64,000 bases of DNA from DASRDR01 sp035550795 (GTDB lineage Bacteria; Methylomirabilota; Methylomirabilia; Rokubacteriales; DASRDR01). The notes beneath the pieces were generated by a model, which was not told the DNA's origin, searched no databases, and worked only from the letters and a program-made list of their open reading frames with translations. Positions 1 to 8,159 of this stretch are shown here, piece after piece (positions within the stretch are counted from its first letter, which is position 1; each line of letters starts with the position of its first letter). The stretch lies in assembly GCA_035550795.1 (NCBI GenBank), contig DASZOL010000008.1, positions 62,001-126,000 of the forward strand. Direction: 5' to 3'. A program made the position numbers and the translations under genes.

Positions 1-1077
1 CGCGTCCTCGCCGTCGACCGCACGGTGCGGCCGCTCGACCGCCGGCCCGCGATCGACTACCGGGCGCGCTCGGTCGCCGCGTTCGTCACGATCATGGAAG
101 GCTGCGACAAGAAGTGCGCCTACTGCATCGTGCCGACTACGCGGGGTCAGGAGGTCTCGCGGCCGGTCGACGAGATCCTCGACGAGGTGCAGCACCTGGC
201 GCGCGCGGGATACCGGCAGGCCACCCTGCTCGGGCAAAACGTGAACTCCTACGGCAAGCGCTTCCCAGACGGCTCCGGCTGGCTCGGGCCCGGCCGGCGC
301 CGCGCGCTGCTCCAGCGGGAAGCGTGGCGTGAGGCGCCGGTCGGCGAACGGCCCGGCCCCGGAGCCCCCGAGACCTCCCGGCTGGTCGACTTTCCGGTCC
401 TCCTCCGCGCGATCGACCGGAAGACTTCGATCGCGCGGGTCCGGTTCACGACCAGCCATCCGTTCGACGCGCACGAGGAGCTGTTCCGGGCCATGGCGGA
501 CTGCCGCACGGTCTGTGAGTTCCTCCACCTTCCCGTCCAGTCGGGCTCAGACCGGGTGCTCACGGCGATGCGCCGCGGCTACACCGTCGACGCGTACCTC
601 GCCAAGATCACGCGGCTCCGCGAGCTCGTGCCGGACGTGGCGCTGTCCACGGACATCATCGCCGGCTTTCCCGGCGAGACCGAGGCGGACTTCGAGGCCA
701 CGTGCGACCTCATGGAGCGCGTCGGCTACGACAGCGCCTTCGTGTTCAAGTACTCGCCCCGCCCCGGCACCGAGGCGGCTGGCTGGCCGGACGACGTGCC
801 CCAGCCCGTCAAGGAGCGGCGGAACCGGATCCTGCTGGACCTCCAGGCGCGCATCTCCCGCGAGAAGCTCCGGACGTGGATCGGGCGGGACGTCGAGGTC
901 CTCGTCGAGGAGCGGAACCGCCGCGGCCAGCTCTCCGGCAAGAGCCGCTCGAACACCACCGTCGTCGCCGAGGGCCCGGACTCCCTGATCGGCGAGCTGG
1001 TCCGCGTCCGCGTGACACGCGTCACGGAGACGACGATGATCGGCGAGCTGGGGGAGCCCGCCACGCTCGCGCGGTGA
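1..1077 (+). CDS. miaB: tRNA-2-methylthio-N6-dimethylallyladenosine synthase MiaB (5' end outside window)
   Basis: Radical-SAM methylthiotransferase that converts i6A37 to ms2i6A37 in tRNA. The reading frame is open from base 1, so the N-terminal UPF0004 domain lies outside the window. The radical-SAM cluster motif CDKKCAYC (CxxxCxxC) is encoded near 103-126, followed by the TLLGQNVNSYG segment typical of MiaB, then the rest of the SAM barrel (TSHPFDAHEELF, LHLPVQSGSD, TDIIAGFPGETEADF). A C-terminal TRAM domain for RNA binding ends the protein (about the last 65 residues). Odd point: roughly 35 Gly/Pro/Arg-rich residues are inserted between the NVNSYG strand and FPVLLRAI. MiaB fits better than the relatives MtaB or RimO because of the NVNSYG motif and overall wording. 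The stop is TGA at 1075-1077. Confidence 0.93.
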   Translation, partial: RVLAVDRTVRPLDRRPAIDYRARSVAAFVTIMEGCDKKCAYCIVPTTRGQEVSRPVDEILDEVQHLARAGYRQATLLGQNVNSYGKRFPDGSGWLGPGRRRALLQREAWREAPVGERPGPGAPETSRLVDFPVLLRAIDRKTSIARVRFTTSHPFDAHEELFRAMADCRTVCEFLHLPVQSGSDRVLTAMRRGYTVDAYLAKITRLRELVPDVALSTDIIAGFPGETEADFEATCDLMERVGYDSAFVFKYSPRPGTEAAGWPDDVPQPVKERRNRILLDLQARISREKLRTWIGRDVEVLVEERNRRGQLSGKSRSNTTVVAEGPDSLIGELVRVRVTRVTETTMIGELGEPATLAR

Positions 1078-1214
1078 GTCGGCTAGCCGCGCGACTCGAC
1101 GGAGCGCCAGACCGCCGAGGAGCTGATCGGAGGACGGAGCGCGCGCGAAGGGTGAGCGCAAGGGCGCTCGCGTGCACCGGCATCGGGTGGTAGACACGGG
1201 AAAGGAACACGCGC

Positions 1215-1619
1215 ATGGCCGACCGAAAGTACCGGCAGCAAGGCTACCGCAGCCAGGGCGCCGAGCCGCGCGGGCGAGAGCGGCCCGCTGCCGAGGCGCC
1301 CCGAAGCGGTGACATGCTCGCCCAGCGGACCGTCTCCCGGTGCGGGGCGTGCGGCGAGCGCCTGCCGATCGCCACCGCGTCGCTCGCGGAGTGCCCGAGC
1401 TGCCGGGCCGCCATCCATGCCTGCCGCCAGTGCGCCCACTTCGACACGAGCCGCCGCTTTGAGTGCACGGAGCCAATTCCCGAGCGACTGGCGGACAAGA
1501 GCGCTCGCAACGACTGCGCCGTCTTCTCTCTCCGCGTGACGGTCGAGCGGGACCCCTCGCCCGATTCCACGCGCCCCAGCGACATCCGCCGCGCTTTCGA
1601 CAACCTCTTCAAGAAGTAG
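1215..1619 (+). CDS. zinc-ribbon-like hypothetical protein
   Basis: Small 134-residue protein of unknown function. A basic, disordered N-terminus of about 35 residues precedes a cysteine-rich core: CGACGERLP, CPSC, then CRQCAHFD and further Cys residues (FECTEP, DCAVF). These pairs look like one or two structural zinc sites of the zinc-ribbon kind. The C-terminus ends in a short charged helix (DIRRAFDNLFKK). The ATG start follows a purine-rich ggaaagga stretch. It lies 137 bp downstream of miaB in the same direction and may be co-transcribed. No enzymatic motif is visible; nucleic-acid or protein binding is only a guess. Confidence 0.75.
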   Translation: MADRKYRQQGYRSQGAEPRGRERPAAEAPRSGDMLAQRTVSRCGACGERLPIATASLAECPSCRAAIHACRQCAHFDTSRRFECTEPIPERLADKSARNDCAVFSLRVTVERDPSPDSTRPSDIRRAFDNLFKK

Positions 1620-1805
1620 CCCGGACGCACCGCGAGCGCGGAGATCGCGCCCGACTCCGGCGGGGCGCGACTCCGCGGCGGGGTGCCGGAGAACGCGAGC
1701 CGTCCGTCCCCCGAGCCCCGGGGAGGAAGCGGGGCGCGGCGAGAGGACGTCACGCGGGCGCCGCACGCGGCGGGAGACGCCCGGCCCGGGTCGCGCGACG
1801 TGCGC

Positions 1806-2402
1806 TCAGTACCCCGCGATGTACGGGAGGGCCCGGGCGGTCCGCTCGATCGCCTCCCCGGCATCCAACAGCACGCTCATCGCGTTCCAGGACCCGGTGA
1901 CGAGCTGGTTGCGCGCGCCCTCCGGAATGCGGGCTGGAATGGTGCGGCCCATGAACCGGACCTCCCGGCGCTCGACGTCGAGCTCCAGGGCCTGGCCGGG
2001 GTGCCTCTCGACCTCCCGGAGCAGCCAGTCGACGTCGGACGGCTCGGCCACGAGACACGGGATGCCGTTGGCGGTGCAGTTGCCGAAGAAGATCTCCCCG
2101 TACGAGCCCGCGACGATCCCGGCCACGCCCCAGTGCTGGAGCGCCAGGGGGGCGTGCTCGCGCGAAGAGCCGCAGCCGAAGTTCTGGCCGGCGATCAGGA
2201 TCGAAGCGCCCTGGAACTGGGGCCGGTTGAACGGGTGCTCGGGCACGGCCTTCCGCTCGTCACCGAACACGTGCTCGCCGAGGCCCTCGAAGGTCACGCT
2301 CTTCAGGTAGCGGGCCGGGATGATCCGGTCGGTGTCGATGTCGTTGCCCGGAAGCGGAACGCCGCGTCCCACGATCTGCCGGCGCACGGCCGAGGCGCTC
2401 AC
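1806..2402 (-). CDS. leuD: 3-isopropylmalate dehydratase small subunit
   Basis: Small (swivel-domain) subunit of isopropylmalate isomerase, which with LeuC converts 2-isopropylmalate to 3-isopropylmalate in leucine synthesis. The 198 residues contain the family signatures DIDTDRIIPARYLK near the N-terminus and NFGCGSSREHAP in the middle, where the swivel domain contributes substrate-binding residues. Length is normal for the bacterial and archaeal short form. The start is a GTG at 2400-2402, 24 bp after the leuC stop. A tiny ATG-initiated 7-codon frame overlaps the leuC stop in between and has no evident role. LeuD of related enzymes such as homoaconitase is hard to exclude from sequence alone, but pairing with a typical LeuC favours leucine biosynthesis. 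Confidence 0.95.
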   Translation of the reverse strand: MSASAVRRQIVGRGVPLPGNDIDTDRIIPARYLKSVTFEGLGEHVFGDERKAVPEHPFNRPQFQGASILIAGQNFGCGSSREHAPLALQHWGVAGIVAGSYGEIFFGNCTANGIPCLVAEPSDVDWLLREVERHPGQALELDVERREVRFMGRTIPARIPEGARNQLVTGSWNAMSVLLDAGEAIERTARALPYIAGY

Positions 2403-2426
2403 GGGGCTACCCGGCGACCTGCAGAG

Positions 2427-3836
2427 TCATCGGAGCATCTCCCGCACGTCGATGACGGCCCCCGCGATCGCCGCCGCCGCCACCATGGCCGGGCTCATGA
2501 GGAGCGTGCGCCCGGTCGGGCTCCCCTGCCGGCCCTTGAAGTTGCGGTTGGACGACGAGGCGCTGATCTCGCGTCCCTGCAGCTTGTCCTCGTTCATGCC
2601 GAGACACATGGAGCAGCCGGCCTTCCGCCACTGGAAGCCGGCCTCCTGGAAGACCGCGTGGAGACCCTCGGCTTCGGCGGCGCGGGCGACCTGCTGCGAT
2701 CCGGGAACGATCAGCGCCCGCACGCCCCGGGCCACCTTCCGGCCCCGGGCGATCTCGGCGGCAGCCCTGAGGTCGGACAGGCGCCCGTTCGTGCAGGATC
2801 CGACGAAGGCCACGTCCACCTTGGTGCCGGCGATCGGCTGGCCCGCGCGGAAGCCCATGAACTGGAGCGCCTCGTGCCAGGTCGGTCGGTCCTCCTCGGG
2901 CACCTCGCGGGGGTCGGGGATCCGGTCCGACACGCCGACGGACTGGCCAGGATTGATGCCCCACGTGACGACCGGCTGGATGCTCGCCCCGTCGATCCGG
3001 GCGACGTCGTCGAAGGAGGCGCCCGCATCGGTTGCCATGCTCCGCCACCACGAGACGGCTCGATCGAACGCCGCCCCCTCTGGCGCGTACGGCCGGCCGC
3101 GCAGGTAGTCGAACGTCGTCTGATCGGGATTGATGTAGCCGAAGCGCGCCCCGCCCTCGATGGACATGTTGCAGACGGTCAGGCGCTCCTCCATCGTCAT
3201 TCGCTCGATTGCCGGGCCTGCGTACTCGTACGCGTAGCCGACGCCGCCCTTGACGCCCAGTACGTGAATGATCCAGAGGGTCACGTCCTTGGCGTAGACG
3301 CCGGGGGTCAGCGATCCCTCGACCCGGACCTGGCGGATCCGCGGCTTGGCCATGGCGAGGCACTGCGTGGCGAGGATGTCCCGGACCTGGGTCGTCCCGA
3401 TCCCGAAGGCCAGCGCCCCGACGGCGCCGTGGGTCGACGTGTGGCTGTCGCCGCACGCGATGGTCATCCCGGGCTGGGTCAGGCCGAGCTCGGGCCCGAT
3501 CACGTGGACGATCCCCTGGCGCCCGCTGTCGAGGTCGAACAGCGGGACCCCGGACTCCTTCGTGTTGCGGACCAGGTGAACCGTCATCTCCTCGGCCAGC
3601 TCGTCGGCGAACGGGCGCTGCTGGCGATCGGCGGCCGTGGGGATGATGTGATCGATCGTGGCGAAGGTGCGCTCGGGCATCCGCACCCGGACCCCCGCCT
3701 CTTTGAGCATCTGGTAGGCCTGCGGACTCGTCACCTCGTGGACGAGGTGGAGCCCGATCAGGAGCTGGGTCTGCCCGGAGGGGAGTGTCCGGACAGTGTG
3801 TGCGCGCCAGATCTTGTCGAGCAGCGTTTCCGCCAT
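2427..3836 (-). CDS. leuC: 3-isopropylmalate dehydratase large subunit
   Basis: Catalytic [4Fe-4S] subunit of isopropylmalate isomerase (leucine pathway). I chose the ATG at 3834-3836 (protein begins MAETLLDKIW), giving 469 residues, the usual LeuC length; longer frames upstream add an unrelated Arg-rich leader. Iron-sulfur ligands are seen in FVGSCTNGR and in CSMCLGMN. The aconitase-family stretches ATIDHIIPT, CGDSHTSTHGAVGALAFGIG and TLWIIHVLGVKGGVGYAYEY are all present. It is the first gene of a leuC-leuD operon read leftward and is divergent from prpB, with about 140 bp between the two start codons. No strong Shine-Dalgarno sequence precedes the ATG. Confidence 0.96.
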   Translation of the reverse strand: MAETLLDKIWRAHTVRTLPSGQTQLLIGLHLVHEVTSPQAYQMLKEAGVRVRMPERTFATIDHIIPTAADRQQRPFADELAEEMTVHLVRNTKESGVPLFDLDSGRQGIVHVIGPELGLTQPGMTIACGDSHTSTHGAVGALAFGIGTTQVRDILATQCLAMAKPRIRQVRVEGSLTPGVYAKDVTLWIIHVLGVKGGVGYAYEYAGPAIERMTMEERLTVCNMSIEGGARFGYINPDQTTFDYLRGRPYAPEGAAFDRAVSWWRSMATDAGASFDDVARIDGASIQPVVTWGINPGQSVGVSDRIPDPREVPEEDRPTWHEALQFMGFRAGQPIAGTKVDVAFVGSCTNGRLSDLRAAAEIARGRKVARGVRALIVPGSQQVARAAEAEGLHAVFQEAGFQWRKAGCSMCLGMNEDKLQGREISASSSNRNFKGRQGSPTGRTLLMSPAMVAAAAIAGAVIDVREMLR

Positions 3837-3963
3837 GGCGGTGGGATTTTGCCAGAGCCTCGAATCCGCGGCAACCCCCGCGCGTCGGCGGACGTCCCCG
3901 GCCCGCGGCTGGTGACGGCACGCGAAGCCCACAAAATGTCAGGACGTCGCAGTCCGAGCCTCA

Positions 3964-3969
3964 TACACT
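3964..3969 (+). promoter_or_regulatory. -10 element of prpB, likely leaderless transcript
   Basis: A TACACT hexamer (5 of 6 matches to TATAAT) ends 7 nt before the prpB ATG at 3977, so transcription would begin about at the start codon. No convincing -35 box or Shine-Dalgarno site is visible. Confidence 0.45.
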
Positions 3970-3976
3970 ACGTCCG

Positions 3977-4906
3977 ATGACGTGGCTCACGGAGACCGAT
4001 CGCGATCCGGCGCCGCCGGGAGACCGGCTCGCCGCGCTCTGGGCGGAGCCCGGGATCGTCCGCCTGCCGGGCGCCCATGACCCCCTCGCCGCGCTCCTCG
4101 CCCGGCAGGCCGGCTTCCGGGCGCTCTACGTCTCGGGGGCCGGGCTGGCAGCGAGCCTGGCGCTCCCCGACCTCGGCGTCCTCACGCTCGGCGAGCTCGC
4201 CTTCTTCACCCGCGCGATCGTGCGGGCAGCCGGGCTCCCGGTGCTGGTCGACGGCGACACTGGCTACGGGGAGGCGCTCAACGTCGTCCGGCTCGTGCGG
4301 GAGCTGGAGGACGCGGGGGCGGCAGCCGTCCAGATCGAGGACCAGGTGCTGCCCAAGAAGTGCGGCCACCTCTCCGACAAGCGCCTGGCAGGGCCCGAGG
4401 AGATGGCGCGGAAGGTCGCGGCGGCCGTCGGGGCGGCGCGCCACCTCCGGGTCGTCGCGCGCACCGACGCGGTGGACCTGGAGGGACTCGACCGGGCGAT
4501 CGCGCGCGCTCGGCTCTACCGCGACGCCGGTGCCCACGCGATCTTCCCGGAAGCCCTCCGCACGGCGGAGGAGCTGCGAGCCTTCTCGGAAGCTGTCCCG
4601 GGGCCGCTCCTCGCCAACATGACGGAGTTCGGGCGAACGCCGCTCCTCCCCGCCGCGGAGCTCGCGCGCCTCGGCTACAAGATGGTGATCTGGCCGGTCT
4701 CGGCGCTGCGCGTGGCCGCGGCGGCGATGGGCGCCTTCTACGGCGACCTCGCCCGCGCCGGCACCCAGGCGGGGTGGCTCGATCGCATGCAGACCCGGCG
4801 CGAGCTGTACCAGCTGATCGGCTACCACGCGTACGAGGCGCTCGACGCGGCGATCGCCCGAAGCGTCCTTCCTGACGAGCGTGCCGACGGGCGTGGAGGT
4901 CCATAG
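3977..4906 (+). CDS. prpB: methylisocitrate lyase / isocitrate lyase family protein
   Basis: PEP-mutase/isocitrate-lyase superfamily enzyme, probably cleaving 2-methylisocitrate to pyruvate and succinate in the methylcitrate cycle of propionate oxidation. The 309 residues begin at ATG 3977. They show the GAHDPLAALLARQAGFRALYVSGAGLAAS N-terminal barrel, the metal-binding VDGDTGYGE loop, QIEDQ, and the catalytic-loop motif KKCGHL whose Cys is the general acid in this family. The later RTDA, ALFPEA-like and NMTEFG blocks are also typical. It is followed, with a 26-nt overlap, by prpD, which supports the propionate assignment over other lyases such as phosphonopyruvate hydrolase. No citrate-synthase-type prpC is present in the window. 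Confidence 0.9.
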   Translation: MTWLTETDRDPAPPGDRLAALWAEPGIVRLPGAHDPLAALLARQAGFRALYVSGAGLAASLALPDLGVLTLGELAFFTRAIVRAAGLPVLVDGDTGYGEALNVVRLVRELEDAGAAAVQIEDQVLPKKCGHLSDKRLAGPEEMARKVAAAVGAARHLRVVARTDAVDLEGLDRAIARARLYRDAGAHAIFPEALRTAEELRAFSEAVPGPLLANMTEFGRTPLLPAAELARLGYKMVIWPVSALRVAAAAMGAFYGDLARAGTQAGWLDRMQTRRELYQLIGYHAYEALDAAIARSVLPDERADGRGGP

Positions 4907-6413
4907 GGTCCGGGTCCACCCGGCCGCTGCGCGCCTTCCGCGCGAGGCCCAGCTGGCCTGGAAGCTCGCGACTTTCGCCGCCGCCGCCTCGGCGGCGGGC
5001 GTCGACGCCGACGTCGCCGAGACGGTCGCCGGCCGTCTCGTGGACAACGCGGCGGTCGCCCTCGCCGCCCTCGATCGCAAGCCCGTGGCCGCGGCGCGGG
5101 CCATGGCCCTCGCTCACCCGCGCGACGCCGCCGCGACGCTGATTGGCCTTCCCCCGACGACGACCGTGCATGCGGAGTGGGCCGCGTGGGCGAACGGCAC
5201 GGCCGTCCGGGAGCTCGACTTCCACGACACGTTCCTGGCCGCCGACTACGCGCACCCCGCCGACAGCATTCCGCCCCTCGTGGCCGTCGCCCAGCAGAGG
5301 GCGGCGGACGGCGCGAGGCTCCTGCACGCGATCGCCGCCGCCTACGAGGTCCACGTGAGCCTCGTCAAGGGGATCTGCCTGCACGCGCACAAGAAGGACC
5401 ACGTCGCCCACCTGGCGCCCGCGGTCGCCGGCGGGCTGGGGACGCTCCTCGGGCTCGACGCGGCGGTGCTCTACCACGCGATCAACCAGGCGGTGCACCT
5501 CAGCTTCTCCACGCGCCAGTCACGGAAAGGAGAGATCACGTCCTGGAAGGCCTCGGCGCCGGCCTGGGCAGGCAAGCTCGCCATCGAGGCGGTGGACCGC
5601 GCGATGCGGGGCGAAGGTGCTCCCAACCCGATCTACGAGGGCGAGGACGGCGTGATCGCCTGGATGCTGGCCGGCCCGGACGCCGAGTACGCCGTGCCCT
5701 TGCCGGCGCCGGGCGACCGGCCGCGAGGGATCCTCGAGACCTACCCGAAGGCGCACTCGGCGGAGTACCAGGCCCAGGCGCTGATCGACCTCGCCTTCGA
5801 CCTCCGGTGCCGCATCGACCCGCGGAGCTGGGCGCGCGTCCGCGAGGTCATCGTCCGCACGAGCCACCACACGCACACCGTCATCGGCTCGGGCTCGAAC
5901 GACCCCGAGAAGTACGACCCCGACGCCTCGCGGGAGACGCTCGACCACTCGGTCATGTACATCCTGGCGGTCGCGCTGGAGGACGGCCGGTGGCACCACG
6001 TCGACTCCTACACGTCCGAGCGCGCGCACCGGCCGTCCACCGTCGCCCTCTGGCGCAAGATCCGGACCGTGGAGGATCCGGCGTGGACGGCGCGCTACCA
6101 CGACCCGGATCCGGGGCGGAAGGCGTTCGGCGGCCGCGTCGAGATCTTCCTCGACGACGGCGCCGTCGTGAGCGAGGAGCGGTTCGTCGCGGACGCGCAC
6201 CCGAACGGCCGGCGGCCCTGGCGCTGGCCGGACTACGTCGAAAAGCTCGAGCGGCTGGCCGGCGGGCGGCTCTCACGGAGCGCGCGCGAGCAGTTCGTCG
6301 ACCTCGCGGCGCGCCTCGGGCGCCTCTCGGCCGAGGAGGTCCGCCAGCTGAATCCGGCGCTCCCGGCGGGGGCCGTCGTGCCGGATCGCCCGGACTCGCG
6401 CGGCATCTTCTAG
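4881..6413 (+). CDS. prpD: 2-methylcitrate dehydratase, MmgE/PrpD family
   Basis: Iron-independent 2-methylcitrate dehydratase of the methylcitrate cycle. The 510-residue length and the blocks WANGTAVRELDFHDTF, SIPPLVAVAQQ, FSTRQSRKGEITSWKASAPAWAGK and ETYPKAHSAEYQAQA are classic for PrpD. The motif HHTHTVIGSGSNDPEKYDP marks the true PrpD branch rather than a generic MmgE or aconitate decarboxylase. The GTG start at 4881 lies inside the end of prpB (26-nt overlap), so the two are translationally coupled. Together PrpB and PrpD would turn 2-methylcitrate into pyruvate and succinate, with aconitase or an AcnD elsewhere. Confidence 0.92.
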   Translation: MPTGVEVHRVRVHPAAARLPREAQLAWKLATFAAAASAAGVDADVAETVAGRLVDNAAVALAALDRKPVAAARAMALAHPRDAAATLIGLPPTTTVHAEWAAWANGTAVRELDFHDTFLAADYAHPADSIPPLVAVAQQRAADGARLLHAIAAAYEVHVSLVKGICLHAHKKDHVAHLAPAVAGGLGTLLGLDAAVLYHAINQAVHLSFSTRQSRKGEITSWKASAPAWAGKLAIEAVDRAMRGEGAPNPIYEGEDGVIAWMLAGPDAEYAVPLPAPGDRPRGILETYPKAHSAEYQAQALIDLAFDLRCRIDPRSWARVREVIVRTSHHTHTVIGSGSNDPEKYDPDASRETLDHSVMYILAVALEDGRWHHVDSYTSERAHRPSTVALWRKIRTVEDPAWTARYHDPDPGRKAFGGRVEIFLDDGAVVSEERFVADAHPNGRRPWRWPDYVEKLERLAGGRLSRSAREQFVDLAARLGRLSAEEVRQLNPALPAGAVVPDRPDSRGIF

Positions 6414-6474
6414 CGAGCCTCTCGCGGCGCGGCGAGCGCGCGCGGTTACTGCGCACCGACGAGGCCGCCTGCGG

Positions 6475-6480
6475 TAGAAT
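6475..6480 (+). promoter_or_regulatory. -10 element upstream of tctC
   Basis: TAGAAT (5 of 6 matches to TATAAT) lies 55 bp before the tctC ATG. No good -35 sequence is seen at 16-18 bp, so this rests on the hexamer alone. Confidence 0.35.
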
Positions 6481-6535
6481 GAGCGCGCGGAAGACCCGCC
6501 AACTTCAGTGTGCTCTCCAACGGAGGGGGTTGCCG

Positions 6536-7489
6536 ATGAGACAGCGATTGCTCGCGTTCCTCACCCTCGCCGCCGTGGTGCCGCTCCTGGCGCTCGCCGC
6601 CGAGCCCATCAAGCTGATGGTCCCCGCCAATCCGGGCGGCGGCTGGGACGCGACCGGCCGCTCGGTCCTCGCGGCGCTGGACGCTGAAGGCATTCACAAG
6701 GCCGGCGCCCAGGTCACGAACAAGGGTGGCGCGGGCGGCACGATCGGCCTCGCGGAGTTCGTGAGCACCATGAAGGGCAACGACAACGCGATGATGGTGA
6801 TGGGCGTGATCATGGTCGGGGGCATTCTCACGAACAAGTCCCCGGTGAGCCTCGATCAGGTCACGCCGCTCGCCCGGTTGACGATCGAGTACAACGCGAT
6901 CGCCGTCGCCCCAGGCTCGCCTTTCAAGACGGTGAAGGACTTCACCGACGCGCTCAAGGCCGACGCCGGCAAGGTGGCGGTCGGCGGCGGGTCGGCCGGC
7001 GGCGTCGACCACATCACCCTCGCGCTCCTCGGGCAGGCGGCCGGTGTGCCCGCGGCCAAGCTCAACTACGTGCCCTACCAGGGAGGCGGCGAGATGATCG
7101 CGGCGGTCGTCGGCGGCAAGCTCGCCGCGGCGATCTCCGGGGTGTCGGAGTTCAAGCAGTACGTCGACACGGGACGGTTGCGCCTGCTCGGCGTCACGTC
7201 CGAAGCGCGACTGCCGGGCGTGAACGCTCCGACCCTCAAGGAGTCGGGCGTCAACGTCGTCATCGGCAACTGGCGCGGCCTCGTGGGTCCCCCGGGCATG
7301 TCGGCCGGTGGCCGCGCGACCCTGGTCGGGATGCTCGACAAGATGCATCAATCGAAGACCTGGCAGGACACGCTCAAGAAGCAAGGGTGGGACGACGCGT
7401 ACCTCTCCGGCGACGCGTTCGGCGGCTTCCTTAAGGAGGAGAACGTCCGCATCGCGGGCGTCCTCAAGGAGGTCGGCCTCGTCAAGTAG
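6536..7489 (+). CDS. tctC: tripartite tricarboxylate transporter substrate-binding protein
   Basis: Periplasmic binding protein of a TctABC tripartite tricarboxylate transporter; captures a carboxylate ligand for the TctA/TctB membrane complex. The 317-residue protein starts at ATG 6536 behind a strong ggaggggg ribosome site. A signal peptide covers about residues 1-22 (hydrophobic LLAFLTLAAVVPLLALAA). The mature part shows Bug/TctC wording: LMVPANPGGGWDATGR, NKGGAGGTIGLAEF, KLNYVPYQGGGEMIAAVVGG and WRGLVGPPGM. It is followed by tctB and tctA. The ligand cannot be read from sequence; citrate, other tricarboxylates or aromatic acids are all possible for the family. Confidence 0.92.
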   Translation: MRQRLLAFLTLAAVVPLLALAAEPIKLMVPANPGGGWDATGRSVLAALDAEGIHKAGAQVTNKGGAGGTIGLAEFVSTMKGNDNAMMVMGVIMVGGILTNKSPVSLDQVTPLARLTIEYNAIAVAPGSPFKTVKDFTDALKADAGKVAVGGGSAGGVDHITLALLGQAAGVPAAKLNYVPYQGGGEMIAAVVGGKLAAAISGVSEFKQYVDTGRLRLLGVTSEARLPGVNAPTLKESGVNVVIGNWRGLVGPPGMSAGGRATLVGMLDKMHQSKTWQDTLKKQGWDDAYLSGDAFGGFLKEENVRIAGVLKEVGLVK

Positions 7490-7620
7490 CCGGCGCATGT
7501 CAGCTCGCCGCGACGCCTCGGGCCGGCTACCGGTCGGACGGCCCTCGGCCTGAGGGTGACGTCGCGTCCCGCCGGGGGCTCCGGCATGCGGGCAGCCCAG
7601 CAGACGCGGGTGCCGCCCCG

Positions 7621-8157
7621 GTGAGCGCTGCGACCAGGTCGGCGAACGCGGCATCCCGACCGGCGCCCGAGCCCGTCCCGCCAGCGCCGACGCGTCCCTG
7701 GGGCATCGGGGTCGCGGTCGCCGCGTTCGGCCTCGTGTGGCTCTACGGGGCGCTCTCGCTTCCCCAGGCGGCCACGTATGCCGTCGTCGGGCCAGGGCTC
7801 TTTCCGGCCGCCATCGGCTTCGGGCTCCTCGTCCTGGGTGCGCTGCTTCTCCTCGCCGTCGCCCGCGGCGAGCGCTTCGAGCCGCAGCAGGTCGAGGACG
7901 CCGACGTCAGCCGGCATGCCTCCCGCGCCGCCTTTTGGACGACCCTGGCCGCGGGGGTGGTCCCTATCCTGGTCATCCGGCCACTCGGCTTCCCGGTCGC
8001 CGCCGCGGTCGCCTTCGCCCTGACGGCGCGGGCGTTCGGGTCGCGCCGCCTCCCCCTCGACCTCGCCGGGGGATTCCTGCTCGGCGTCGCCTGCTGGTGG
8101 CTCTTCTCCCGCCTCCTGGGGCTCTCCCTGCCCGGGTTCCCCCCGCTCGGGACCTGA
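7621..8157 (+). CDS. tctB: tripartite tricarboxylate transporter small membrane subunit
   Basis: Small integral membrane subunit of the TctABC transporter. The 178 residues begin at GTG 7621 with a Pro-rich cytoplasmic tail of about 25 residues, then four predicted membrane helices: around residues 28-46, 58-80, 105-120 and 145-165. The PGLFPAAIGFGLLVLGALLL segment is the usual TctB signature. The stop lies 2 bp before the tctA GTG, so the genes are coupled. TctB sequences are poorly conserved, so the call rests mainly on topology, this motif and position between tctC and tctA. Confidence 0.88.
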   Translation: MSAATRSANAASRPAPEPVPPAPTRPWGIGVAVAAFGLVWLYGALSLPQAATYAVVGPGLFPAAIGFGLLVLGALLLLAVARGERFEPQQVEDADVSRHASRAAFWTTLAAGVVPILVIRPLGFPVAAAVAFALTARAFGSRRLPLDLAGGFLLGVACWWLFSRLLGLSLPGFPPLGT

Positions 8158-8159
8158 GC

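Noticed and set aside
2403..2430. ATG-initiated seven-codon frame between leuC and leuD
   Set aside because: Overlaps the leuC stop but is too short and lacks any regulatory hallmark such as leucine codons or a terminator.
1683..3980. A 765-codon open frame on the plus strand
   Set aside because: Antisense to leuCD, which have clear family motifs; the frame itself is His/Arg/Gly/Asp-rich with no motif.
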